DNA from: Candidatus Sericytochromatia bacterium
GTDB taxonomy: Bacteria; Cyanobacteriota; Sericytochromatia; JACMPN01
Direction: 5' to 3'
Length of the DNA: 6,479 nt
Assembly (NCBI GenBank): GCA_014377495.1
Contig: JACMPN010000452.1
Location: forward strand, 1 to 6,479
Positions within the stretch are counted from its first letter, which is position 1, and each line of letters starts with the position of its first letter. Shown here one piece after another: positions 1 to 5,924 of the stretch. The position numbers were made by a program, and so were the translations under genes. The notes below the pieces were generated by a model. The model ran no database searches, was not told where the DNA came from, and saw only the letters and a program-made list of their open reading frames with translations.

Positions 1-1
1 G

Positions 2-433
2 CCGCAGCAGCAGTATGCCTCCCAGCCTCAGCCGGCCTATGCTCCCCAGCCCTCTGGCGGTGGCGGTGGCTTTGCCGGACGGCAGGTTGCCGCCCCAGGA
101 GCGCCTGTGTCGGTTCAGACGGTACAGTTTTCACCTTTGCCCGGAGCTCCGGATGACGGCAACCTGCCGTCCAGTCTGGACCTGGTGATGGACATCCCGT
201 TGCGGGTGGCCGTGGAGCTGGGCTCCACCAAGCTCAAAATCAAGGATGTGTTGGAGCTTGGACGTGGTAGCGTTGTGGAGTTGAGTCGGCTTGCCGGTGA
301 GCCCGTCGACCTGCTGGTCAATGGTAAGCTGATGGCCAAAGGCGAAGTGGTCGTCATCAACGAAAACTTTGGCTTGCGCATCACCGAGATTGTCGGCCGC
401 GCTGAGCGTATGAATGGTTTGAATCTTAGGTAA
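2..433 (+). CDS. fliY: Flagellar motor switch protein, FliN/FliY C-terminal part (5' end outside window)
   Basis: The reading frame is open from the window edge, so the true start lies upstream. A GTG at 107 would give a 108-residue protein, but the frame continues before it through a Pro/Gln/Ala/Gly linker that includes a run of five glycines. The last ~80 residues form a FliN/SpoA domain: the stretch starting LVMDIPLRVAVELGSTK, then IKDVLELGRGSVVELS, a PVDLLVNGK turn, and EVVVINENFGLRITEI. In this family the domain builds the cytoplasmic C-ring of the flagellar motor. A linker in front of it, with cheY directly downstream, fits FliY (a CheC-like domain fused to FliN), which in Bacillus also dephosphorylates CheY-P. 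Only the FliN part is visible, so a FliN with a long N-terminal extension is equally possible. The FliN-domain call is very safe; the choice of fliY over fliN is inference. Confidence 0.9.
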   Translation, partial: PQQQYASQPQPAYAPQPSGGGGGFAGRQVAAPGAPVSVQTVQFSPLPGAPDDGNLPSSLDLVMDIPLRVAVELGSTKLKIKDVLELGRGSVVELSRLAGEPVDLLVNGKLMAKGEVVVINENFGLRITEIVGRAERMNGLNLR

Positions 434-447
434 GGAGTGGCTGCCGA

Positions 448-810
448 ATGGCCCGAGTGCTAGTCGTCGACGATGCTGCGTTCATGCGCATGATGATCAA
501 GGACATCCTGCAAAAGAACGGGTACGAGATCGCCGGAGAAGCCGCCAACGGAGCGGAGGCTGCGTCCCTTTACCAGGAACTCAAGCCAGACGTGGTGACC
601 ATGGACATCACGATGCCGGAAATGGACGGGATCACAGCCGTCAAAGAGATCAAAAAAGTAGACCCGCGGGCGCGCATCATCATGTGCTCCGCGATGGGCC
701 AGCAGGCGATGGTGCTCGACGCCATCCAGGCGGGCGCCAGTGATTTTGTCGTCAAGCCCTTCCAGGAAGACCGTGTACTCGATGCCATCAAGAAAGTCAT
801 GGCTCGCTAA
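448..810 (+). CDS. cheY: Chemotaxis response regulator CheY
   Basis: This is a 120-residue single-domain receiver, the usual CheY length, with no output domain. All catalytic positions are present: the acidic pair D8-D9, the phosphoacceptor D53 in VTMDITMPEMDG, S81 at the conserved Ser/Thr position, and K103 in the VVKPF motif. In this family the histidine kinase CheA phosphorylates the Asp and CheY-P binds the flagellar switch. The ATG is supported by AAGGAG at 432-437, which overlaps the stop codon of the upstream switch gene, with a 10-base spacer; this suggests translational coupling. Its place directly after a FliY/FliN gene matches the Firmicutes-type order. The likely CheY-P phosphatase CheC is encoded further along the same run. 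Confidence 0.96.
   Translation: MARVLVVDDAAFMRMMIKDILQKNGYEIAGEAANGAEAASLYQELKPDVVTMDITMPEMDGITAVKEIKKVDPRARIIMCSAMGQQAMVLDAIQAGASDFVVKPFQEDRVLDAIKKVMAR
764..769 (+). promoter_or_regulatory. Candidate ribosome binding site for fliO inside cheY
   Basis: AGGAAG lies inside cheY, 12 bases before the ATG at 782. It is the best purine-rich site upstream of the start that yields a proper signal peptide. The spacing is longer than ideal, so initiation may depend on ribosomes finishing cheY. Confidence 0.4.
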
Positions 811-1297
811 GCTTTTCCTGCTTGGCAGCCTGTTGATTTTAGCGCCAGCCACGGCGTACGCCGCCGACCGGGCTGACCCCAGCGCCGGGGAGTTTTTGCC
901 CGACACCGTCTATGCCGATGTCGCCGACGCCCGCAAGGCGCCGGCGGGGCCCGGCTTCCTCGACGTGACCCTCAAGCTCGCCTTCGTGCTGGCGTTGATC
1001 GGGGGCACTGCCGCGCTGTACCGGCGTTTCGGCAAGCCCGCCCAGACGTTCGGGGGCGACGAGGTCATCCGGCTGTGGGCCAACCGCAGCTTGGGACTGG
1101 GCAGCGACATGTACCTGATCGAAGTGGGGGACCGCATGCTGTTGATCGGCAAGAGCGGCAGCGGGATCGCCACGTTGGGCGAGTTTGCCGATCTGGCCGT
1201 GATCGCCGACCTGAAGGCCCATTGTGTGGGTCCGATGTCGTTGCCCGGCGGTGGCAGCCTGATCTCCAAGCTGTTCCGGCGGGAGGGGATCCGGTGA
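782..1297 (+). CDS. fliO: Flagellar biosynthetic protein FliO
   Basis: The predicted product is 171 residues. With the ATG at 782, residues 1-27 form a textbook signal peptide: a basic start (MPSRKSWLAK), a hydrophobic core, and a likely cleavage after AYA. A short polar segment follows, then one membrane span at about residues 62-80, a basic RRFGK stop-transfer signal, and a cytoplasmic domain. That domain has the FliO pattern (VIRLWANRSLGLGSDMYLIE, then VGDRMLLIG and ATLGEF). FliO helps assemble the FliP-FliQ-FliR export gate of the flagellar type III apparatus. The start lies inside cheY, a 29-base overlap. AGGAAG at 764-769 is 12 bases upstream, a rather long spacing. An earlier in-frame ATG at 740 would add 14 polar residues before the signal peptide and looks less likely. 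The sequence is divergent, as is usual for FliO. Confidence 0.85.
   Translation: MPSRKSWLAKLFLLGSLLILAPATAYAADRADPSAGEFLPDTVYADVADARKAPAGPGFLDVTLKLAFVLALIGGTAALYRRFGKPAQTFGGDEVIRLWANRSLGLGSDMYLIEVGDRMLLIGKSGSGIATLGEFADLAVIADLKAHCVGPMSLPGGGSLISKLFRREGIR
1282..1288 (+). promoter_or_regulatory. Ribosome binding site supporting the GTG start at 1294
   Basis: GGAGGGG sits 5 bases before a GTG that overlaps the fliO TGA stop (GTGA arrangement). The site is what decides in favour of GTG 1294 as the start of the next gene; the same frame is open further upstream but there it runs antiphase through fliO. Confidence 0.65.
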
Positions 1298-1584
1298 GTC
1301 TCGCCCGTCTGGCCCTGCAAGTGGGGCTGATCTTCTGTATCGTCGCCACCATTGTCGGGCTCGGGGCCGGGTTGACGACGGATACGATCATTTGGCGGGC
1401 CCTGTTGTGCACGGTGGCCGGCGCCGCGATCGGTGCCGGGGTCGGAGCGTTGATCGGCTGGTTGCACCGGTTGCACGCCGACGGTTCCGGCCTGCCGCTG
1501 GAGACCATTGAGGTGACCGATACGAGCGGCCTGCCGGCGGATGCCGTGCCGGCGATGGTGGAGGAACATGGCTCGGGAGGTTGA
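1294..1584 (+). CDS. Small protein with two membrane segments, unknown function, in flagellar operon
   Basis: I do not recognise this 96-residue protein. It starts at GTG 1294, overlapping the fliO stop by three bases, with GGAGGGG just upstream. Residues 8-26 and 34-57 are two hydrophobic, Gly/Ala-rich stretches (LQVGLIFCIVATIVGLGAG and VAGAAIGAGVGALIGW), probably a helical hairpin in the membrane. A short basic HRLH patch follows, then an acidic tail (ETIEVTDTSG to EEHGSGG) likely on the cytoplasmic side. The end overlaps the sigma-factor gene by 17 bases. This tight packing between fliO and a flagellar sigma factor suggests coordinated translation and a role in the flagellum or in motility control, but nothing in the sequence states what that role is. 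Small membrane proteins of unknown function are common in Gram-positive-type flagellar operons. Confidence 0.75.
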   Translation: MSLARLALQVGLIFCIVATIVGLGAGLTTDTIIWRALLCTVAGAAIGAGVGALIGWLHRLHADGSGLPLETIEVTDTSGLPADAVPAMVEEHGSGG

Positions 1585-2341
1585 TGTCGCCCTTCGGGCT
1601 CAGCTCTGGTCTGATTATCAGACGCAACGGGACGCCAAGGCGCGCAACAAGCTCGCCAGCGAATACGCCCTGCTCGTGCGCCACGTCGTCGGGCGCATCC
1701 TGATCACCCTGCCCCAGGGCATGGAACAGGAAGACCTGATGAGCTACGGCTTCCTCGGATTGCTGCAGGCCATCGAGAAATACGATCCCGTCCGCGGCAT
1801 CCGCTTCGAGACCTTCGCCGCCCCACGGATCCGCGGTGCCGTCCTGGACGAGTTGCGGGCTCAGGATCCCTTGCCCCGCACCCTGCGCCAAAAGGCCAAG
1901 TCCGTCGAACGGACGATCGTCCGGCTCGAAGGCGAGCTCGGGCGCGCCCCGCTCGAGCCGGAGATCGCCGAGGGGATGGGGATCAGCATCGAGGACCTGC
2001 GCCAGATCCTCGCCGACAGCAACCATTTGATGCTCAGCCTGGACTACCTGCTCTCGCCGGATGACGGGGACGGCGGGGGGATGACCCTGGAGTCCACGGT
2101 CGCCACCTCGGACGCCAAGTCGCCCACCAATCAGGTGGAAGGCCGCGACCTGCGCGGCGCCCTGATCACGGCCATCGAAAACCTGCCCCCGCGTGAGCGG
2201 TTGCTGATCACCCTCTACTATCATGAAAATCTGACCATGAAAGAGATCGGCAAGGTCCTCGAAGTGACCGAGGCCCGGGTCTGCCAGCTGCACGGCCAGG
2301 CGGTGATGCGGATGCGCACACGCCTCAAAGAATATGCGTAA
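1568..2341 (+). CDS. fliA: RNA polymerase sigma factor for flagellar genes (FliA/SigD/WhiG family)
   Basis: The protein is 257 residues, the usual size of sigma-28 factors. Region 2 covers about residues 30-108 and includes the core-binding and -10 recognition segment (EQEDLMSYGFLGLLQAIEKY, then FETFAAPRIRGAVLDELR). PLPRTLRQKAKSVE leads into region 3, about residues 103-160, with a GRAPLEPEIAEGMGIS helix pair. Region 4 is about residues 200-255 (LPPRERLLITLYYHENLTMKEIG, a helix-turn-helix for the -35 element). The family lacks region 1.1, as here. GGAGG at 1560-1564 precedes the ATG with a short 3-base gap, and the start overlaps the previous gene by 17 bases. The factor would direct RNA polymerase to late flagellar and chemotaxis promoters; I see no FlgM anti-sigma gene in the window. 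In Bacillus sigD also lies near cheC and cheD, but after them. Confidence 0.93.
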   Translation: MAREVDVALRAQLWSDYQTQRDAKARNKLASEYALLVRHVVGRILITLPQGMEQEDLMSYGFLGLLQAIEKYDPVRGIRFETFAAPRIRGAVLDELRAQDPLPRTLRQKAKSVERTIVRLEGELGRAPLEPEIAEGMGISIEDLRQILADSNHLMLSLDYLLSPDDGDGGGMTLESTVATSDAKSPTNQVEGRDLRGALITAIENLPPRERLLITLYYHENLTMKEIGKVLEVTEARVCQLHGQAVMRMRTRLKEYA

Positions 2342-2361
2342 CGCGAGCAAAGAGAGACACC

Positions 2362-2982
2362 ATGGACCTCGCTGTCTTGGCCGCCAGCCCGATGCTGCTG
2401 GATGCCCTCAAGGAGATCGGCAATATCGGGGCCTCGCAGGCTGCGACCAGCCTCAGCGTCATGGTCGGGGCGACCATCCGCCTGGAAGTGCCTGAAGTAC
2501 ACGTGGTCCCCATCAACGCCGTGGCCGACATCCTGGGCGGACCGGAAAAGGTCATGGTCGGCGTCTATCAGGCGATGACTGGCGAGGCCGAGGGGCATAT
2601 CCTCTTTTTGTTGCCGCATGACCGGGCCGAGTACCTGCTCTCGATGATGCTCAAGACCGAGGTCGACATCACGGCCGGTATCGACGAGATGGCCCAGTCG
2701 GCCCTGACCGAGATCGGCAACATCCTCAGCTCCAGCTACATGCGGGCCTTGTCCCAGTTCTGTCAGCTGACGATGCGCCTGACACCACCGGCCCTCGCCA
2801 TCGACATGGCCGGCGCCCTGATCGACGTCATCCTCATCCAGCTCAGTGCGGCCGGCAACCTGGCGTTGGTTATCGAGACGAACTTCTTCCAGGGTGACCG
2901 GGCCCTCGAAGGGTACTTTTTCATCCTGCCGGACCCCGACTCCCTGGGGGCGATCTTCCACTCCATCGGCATTGCGACCTGA
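2362..2982 (+). CDS. cheC: CheY-P phosphatase CheC
   Basis: The product is 206 residues, the CheC length, without the FliN domain of FliY. Both CheC phosphatase signatures, (D/S)-x3-E-x2-N followed 23 residues later by Pro, are complete. The first is D14, E18, N21 and P44 (DALKEIGNIGASQAATSLS). The second is S113, E117, N120 and P143 (SALTEIGNILSSSYMRALS). Having both intact predicts an active enzyme, since CheX-like and one-site homologues lose one. The family dephosphorylates CheY-P and binds CheD, sequestering it from receptors. The gene starts 20 bases after the sigma-factor stop behind a purine-rich AAAGAGAG, and cheD begins 5 bases after its own stop, so the two partners are probably co-translated. 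Confidence 0.95.
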   Translation: MDLAVLAASPMLLDALKEIGNIGASQAATSLSVMVGATIRLEVPEVHVVPINAVADILGGPEKVMVGVYQAMTGEAEGHILFLLPHDRAEYLLSMMLKTEVDITAGIDEMAQSALTEIGNILSSSYMRALSQFCQLTMRLTPPALAIDMAGALIDVILIQLSAAGNLALVIETNFFQGDRALEGYFFILPDPDSLGAIFHSIGIAT

Positions 2983-2987
2983 TCGGC

Positions 2988-3491
2988 ATGTGTCCCCTGG
3001 AACCCCCCAAACACACGGTCGTCAACGTCGGCATGTCCGAGCATCAGGTCCTGCAGGATCCGAACGTCATTTTGGCAGCGCCCGGACTGGGCTCCTGCAT
3101 CGCCCTCATCCTCTACGATCCGATCATCAAGGTCGGCGGCATGGTGCATGTCGTTTTGCCGGACAGCAACCTGGGTCGGGACAAGACCAATCCCTGGAAG
3201 TTCGCCGATACGGCCGTGCCCCTGCTCGTCGCCACCGTCTGTGCCCGCGGGGCCCTGCGCGGCCGGCTCTGGGCCAAGATCGCCGGGGGGGCGCAGATGT
3301 TCACCCCGGTCAACGACCTGATGAACATCGGGGCCCGCAATGCCGACGCCGTCCAAGCGCACCTGGGCAAGCTGAACATCCGTTTGACCGGCTGCGATGT
3401 GGGCGGCAAATCCGGCCGCACCGTGCGAGCCTATCTCGCCGACGGGCGGGTCACCGTCAAGAAGGTTGGCGGCGCCGAAACCCCGTTGTAG
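2988..3491 (+). CDS. cheD: Chemoreceptor glutamine deamidase CheD, with the usual catalytic Thr replaced by Ala
   Basis: The product is 167 residues and matches CheD along its length: PGLGSCIALILYDP with nucleophile C37, GGMVHVVLPDS with H54 (17 residues apart, as in the family), KIAGGAQMF, MNIGARNADAV, and CDVGGKSGRTVRAY near the end. CheD hydrolyses glutamine side chains on methyl-accepting receptors to glutamate and is regulated by CheC and CheY-P. In T. maritima CheD the triad is Thr21, Cys27 and His44. The position six residues before the Cys is normally Thr, and here it is A31 in LAAPGLGSC. Activity may therefore be altered. The ATG at 2988 has no clear ribosome binding site and probably relies on coupling to cheC. 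Starting at the next ATG, 3033, would cut off the conserved VVNVG strand. It is the last gene of the run before convergent transcription. Confidence 0.93.
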   Translation: MCPLEPPKHTVVNVGMSEHQVLQDPNVILAAPGLGSCIALILYDPIIKVGGMVHVVLPDSNLGRDKTNPWKFADTAVPLLVATVCARGALRGRLWAKIAGGAQMFTPVNDLMNIGARNADAVQAHLGKLNIRLTGCDVGGKSGRTVRAYLADGRVTVKKVGGAETPL

Positions 3492-3506
3492 CGCCATGGG
3501 TGGCGC
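3491..3506 (+). other. Short perfect hairpin at the cheD stop codon
   Basis: GCGCCA and TGGCGC pair around a TGGG loop, and the first G is the last base of the TAG stop. No T-tract follows (GTGTTACAAGG), so it is not a canonical intrinsic terminator. It could stabilise the 3' end of the message or pause polymerase ahead of the larger inverted repeat. Confidence 0.5.
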
Positions 3507-3513
3507 GTGTTAC

Positions 3514-3673
3514 AAGGGGTTGTTTGAGAGGGGGCTGGGGCGGTTTGCGTGCTGGGAAGCGCGTGGCGACAGCCTCTCAAGGAGCTTAGGAAGGCCCGTT
3601 TCTCACTGATTCGCCTTCACGGTGTGACGGACTGGGCAATCCGACCGCCCCAGCCGCTCTCAAACAACCCCTT
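3514..3673. repeat. Near-perfect 30-base inverted repeat with a 99-base centre between convergent genes
   Basis: The left arm (3514-3544) begins AAGGGGTTGTTTGAGAG and ends CTGGGGCGGT. The right arm (3644-3673) is its reverse complement except for one mismatch and one missing G (GGGG against CGG). The bases just inside also pair (TTGC 3545-3548 with GCAA 3636-3639). The centre holds another possible stem, GAAGGC 3590-3595 with GCCTTC 3613-3618. The outermost two bases of the right arm belong to the TAA stop codon of the - strand gene. No T-tract flanks either arm and no target-site duplication is visible. It may be a large bidirectional terminator or 3'-end stabiliser, or a small palindromic insertion; I cannot decide. 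No coding sequence is seen in 3492-3671. Confidence 0.8.
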
Positions 3674-5591
3674 AGCCGATGAACTCCAGGGTGAGGTCGT
3701 GCTTCATGGGCAATTGCACCCGGCCGAAGGCGTCGCGGATGACCCGTACGCTGGGGTCGATGTGCAGCGTGCCTTTCCAGCGGCCGGTATCCCAGAGGAC
3801 CGTGCCGTCCGGACGGCGGGTCTGCGGGGCAGGTTGGCCAAAGAGATCCGACCAGATCTTGGTGGCGTAAGCGGCGACGGCCTGGTCGTTCATCGTCCCC
3901 AGGACCTCGATCTTGCCCTGTCCGCCGTCCAGGTCGCCGCCGGCCAGGCCGCCGGCATCCAGCTGTTGCCACTCGCGCCGCCACTTATCCCAGCCGGTGG
4001 CAAAGCCCGTCTTGTCCCGCCGCAGGCCCATCGTCTGACAGAGGCTGTCGATGGCCCGGCGCTCCATGGCCCGCTGGGCCATCGTCTCACCGTCCCAGGC
4101 GACCAGCCCGGCCACGTCCGTGATCCCGACACTGGCGAGGGACTGCTGCAGCCGGGCCTGGTTGGTTTTACTGACGGCCGGGTGGGCGGCGAGGAACTCG
4201 GCCAGCGGCGGCAGCTCCCAGCCCTGTTCCTTGCAGGCGGACCATTGGGCGATCTCGGCGGGGCCGATGCCGGAGTGGCTGACGACGTGGACCTCTTCGC
4301 CGCCACGGAAGCGCCACTGCGCTGCCAGGGCGGTGCGCAGGAACTCGATCGTCCCGGTTCCCTGCAGCAGGCCCGCCAACAGGGCTTCACGGGAATCGGC
4401 GTAGGCCAGATCATCACAGCCCATCGGCAACATGGTCGGGATCTCGTCGTTGACGTTCTGCTGGCTGGTCCAGGCCCCTTTGGTGATGAAATCGGTGGTC
4501 CGTTCGATCGCCTCGACGAGCGGGTAGACGTCCGGCTGTTCGCCGCTGGCCCAGAGCTCGAGCTGAGGCAGGCCGAGCAGCTGATGGCTGGGCTTCAGCC
4601 GGAAGAAGCCGTCCGTCAGCGTCCACGCGGCATACGGATGCTGAAGATCGGCTGCAGCCGTGGCGTTGAGGAAGTCCTTGAGGAGGACGAGGCCCTGGGC
4701 AAAGCGGGGCATGCCCTGCGGCGCTTGGAACCCGTACCGCGGGTGACGGAAAAAGGTGCGCTTGGCAATGGACATGTCTGTGCCACCGGCCGAAAAGCCG
4801 ATATGACCGACCGCCGACAGCCGCCGCAGGGTCTCAATCACAGCAAAGGCATGCTCGCTGACCGGGCCCCAGGCATCGATGGGGGAACTGTTGATCAGGT
4901 CGCCGACGATCAACAGGTAGGCTTCCGGTCCCGGTTGCCACTCGCCCCGCTCATCGACGAGGGCATGGGATTTGAGCAGCCGTTTGAGGCGGCCGATATC
5001 ACCTTTGAGGTCGGAAAAAATGTGTAAGCGATCACCCGGTGACAGGGCCACACCGGCAACGGCGCCGACCCGTTTGGGCGCCGGCGGCACGGCTGGCAGC
5101 GTGGAGTCGGCCGCCGGGGCAGCCGGCAGGTCCGCCTCGACCAGTCGGCCGGTGGCAAAGGTGGGAATGCGCTCGAACAGGGCCTGGCACTTGAGGCGCA
5201 TGTCCTGGGACTGGCGGGCGTCTTCGAGCCATTGCAGGGCCAGCATCTTGGTGGCTCTGAGGGCCCGCCGGACGATCGGCTCGTCAGTGGAAATCAGGGT
5301 GGCCATTTCGTCATCTAACGCCCGCCCGCCAAGCTTGAGCAACTCCTGCAACATGAAGGTCTTCAGGCCGTCGACGCCAAAGCCCCGGTAGGCCGATTGG
5401 GCGGCGGGCGTGGAGAGGACGGTGCTGCCGACGTCCGGCAGCGCTTCGGACCCTCGCTTGCCAGTGGTCTTCTGGGGCGGTGCTGTCCGGTAGACCATTT
5501 CGCGCGCTGTACCGGTCACGGTGACTTGGTCGTTGACCAGTGCGTCGTATTCGTTGGGGGTATCGGAGTCTGCTGATGGGCCAATTTCCAT
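3672..5591 (-). CDS. Uncharacterised protein with a degenerate PPP/calcineurin-type metallophosphoesterase-like region
   Basis: I cannot name this ~639-residue protein. Residues 1-60 are polar and probably disordered. Residues 65-145 look helical (LKTFMLQELLKLGGRALDDE onward), followed by an Ala/Pro linker at 155-178. From about residue 187 the pattern resembles a metallophosphoesterase: HIFSDLKGDIGRLKRLL (190-206), LLIVGDLINSSP (226-237), GGTD (269-272) and HVVSHSGI (435-442). These line up with the family motifs D-x-H-G, G-D-x-x-D-R-G, G-N-H-D/E and H-A-G. The metal ligands in the first and third motifs are changed (Lys for His, GT for NH) and DRG reads NSS. No signal peptide or membrane span is seen, so it is probably cytoplasmic. 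The start is uncertain: ATG 5591 is chosen because ATG 5633 lies at the probable transcription start, and the frame beyond runs antisense to the neighbour. Neither ATG has a good ribosome binding site. Confidence 0.72.
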   Translation of the reverse strand: MEIGPSADSDTPNEYDALVNDQVTVTGTAREMVYRTAPPQKTTGKRGSEALPDVGSTVLSTPAAQSAYRGFGVDGLKTFMLQELLKLGGRALDDEMATLISTDEPIVRRALRATKMLALQWLEDARQSQDMRLKCQALFERIPTFATGRLVEADLPAAPAADSTLPAVPPAPKRVGAVAGVALSPGDRLHIFSDLKGDIGRLKRLLKSHALVDERGEWQPGPEAYLLIVGDLINSSPIDAWGPVSEHAFAVIETLRRLSAVGHIGFSAGGTDMSIAKRTFFRHPRYGFQAPQGMPRFAQGLVLLKDFLNATAAADLQHPYAAWTLTDGFFRLKPSHQLLGLPQLELWASGEQPDVYPLVEAIERTTDFITKGAWTSQQNVNDEIPTMLPMGCDDLAYADSREALLAGLLQGTGTIEFLRTALAAQWRFRGGEEVHVVSHSGIGPAEIAQWSACKEQGWELPPLAEFLAAHPAVSKTNQARLQQSLASVGITDVAGLVAWDGETMAQRAMERRAIDSLCQTMGLRRDKTGFATGWDKWRREWQQLDAGGLAGGDLDGGQGKIEVLGTMNDQAVAAYATKIWSDLFGQPAPQTRRPDGTVLWDTGRWKGTLHIDPSVRVIRDAFGRVQLPMKHDLTLEFIG

Positions 5592-5635
5592 GTCGTGTCC
5601 ATTCTGGCATGCGCCTTGCGAGGCTTCCCACATGG

Positions 5636-5641
5636 TATTAT
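5636..5641 (+). promoter_or_regulatory. Candidate extended -10 promoter for the gene at 5664
   Basis: TATTAT matches five of six bases of the -10 consensus and is preceded by TGG, giving an extended -10 (TGnTATTAT). No good -35 lies at the right distance; TTGCGA at 5616-5621 is only 14 bases away. Transcription would begin near 5648, just ahead of the ribosome binding site AGGGAG at 5652-5657. Confidence 0.45.
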
Positions 5642-5645
5642 CGGT
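5638..5645 (-). promoter_or_regulatory. Candidate -10 element for the - strand gene, sigma-28-like
   Basis: Read on the - strand the bases are ACCGATAA, seven of eight matching the flagellar sigma-28 -10 consensus GCCGATAA; the overlapping GATAAT also matches five of six of the housekeeping -10. The expected TAAA at about 15 bases upstream is not present (TGAG instead), so the case rests on the -10 alone. Transcription would begin near 5630, leaving a leader of about 40 bases to ATG 5591. Confidence 0.35.
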
Positions 5646-5663
5646 CGAAACAGGGAGCGGCTC

Positions 5664-5924
5664 ATGTCCTGGCAGATTGGCAAAGTGTACATCCCGGCGC
5701 CCTACAATGCGCCTGGCATGGTCGCTCGGGTGACCGAAAGCATTATCCCCCGCTTGTACGGTCCCGACGCCGTCGATTTTGCGCTGAATGCCGGTTGGCT
5801 CCAAGAGCTCAGCCCGCACCGGGAAGGTTACCGGCGGTTTTCCATTCAGCTCACCGATCAGCGCACCTACGCGGCGATCACGGTGAGTTTCGTGTTGTCT
5901 TTCCATGGTTCGTATCTAAACTGA
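5664..5924 (+). CDS. Small protein of unknown function
   Basis: I do not recognise this 86-residue protein. It starts at ATG 5664 with AGGGAG at 5652-5657, a six-base spacer, which is much better than the ATG at 5595 further up. It opens MSWQIGKVYIPAPYNAPG, continues with VTESIIPRLYGPDAVDF and an Arg/Gly-containing HREGYRRFSIQLTDQRTYA stretch, and ends in hydrophobic TVSFVLSFHGSYLN. The mix of charged and aromatic residues looks like a soluble folded protein, not a shadow of the opposite strand. There is no signal peptide. The last codons and the stop fall in a 13-base sequence that recurs at 6019-6031 outside any gene, so the C-terminus may have been reshaped by a rearrangement. A probable terminator lies about 47 bases downstream. 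It is divergent from the phosphoesterase-like gene and may share control with it. Confidence 0.65.
   Translation: MSWQIGKVYIPAPYNAPGMVARVTESIIPRLYGPDAVDFALNAGWLQELSPHREGYRRFSIQLTDQRTYAAITVSFVLSFHGSYLN

Noticed and set aside
460..906. - strand frame of 148 codons across cheY
   Set aside because: It is the complement of a clear CheY and is His/Asp-rich, as expected of a shadow frame.
1388..2350. - strand frame of 320 codons across the sigma-factor gene
   Set aside because: It is antisense to a well-supported sigma factor and shows no domain pattern.
3514..3673. CRISPR or attachment-site reading of the inverted repeat
   Set aside because: There are only two arms, in opposite orientation, with no third unit, no integrase gene and no target duplication.
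3549..5027. Long + strand open frame of 492 codons opposite the phosphoesterase-like gene
   Set aside because: It is an antisense frame in GC-rich DNA. The - strand frame shows a coherent phosphoesterase pattern, while this one has no recognisable motif, no ribosome binding site, and begins inside the inverted repeat region.
5634..5906. Upstream extension of the - strand gene to an ATG at 5906
   Set aside because: It runs fully antisense to the 86-residue gene, which has a good ribosome binding site and promoter element. The extension is Arg/His-rich and reads like a shadow.
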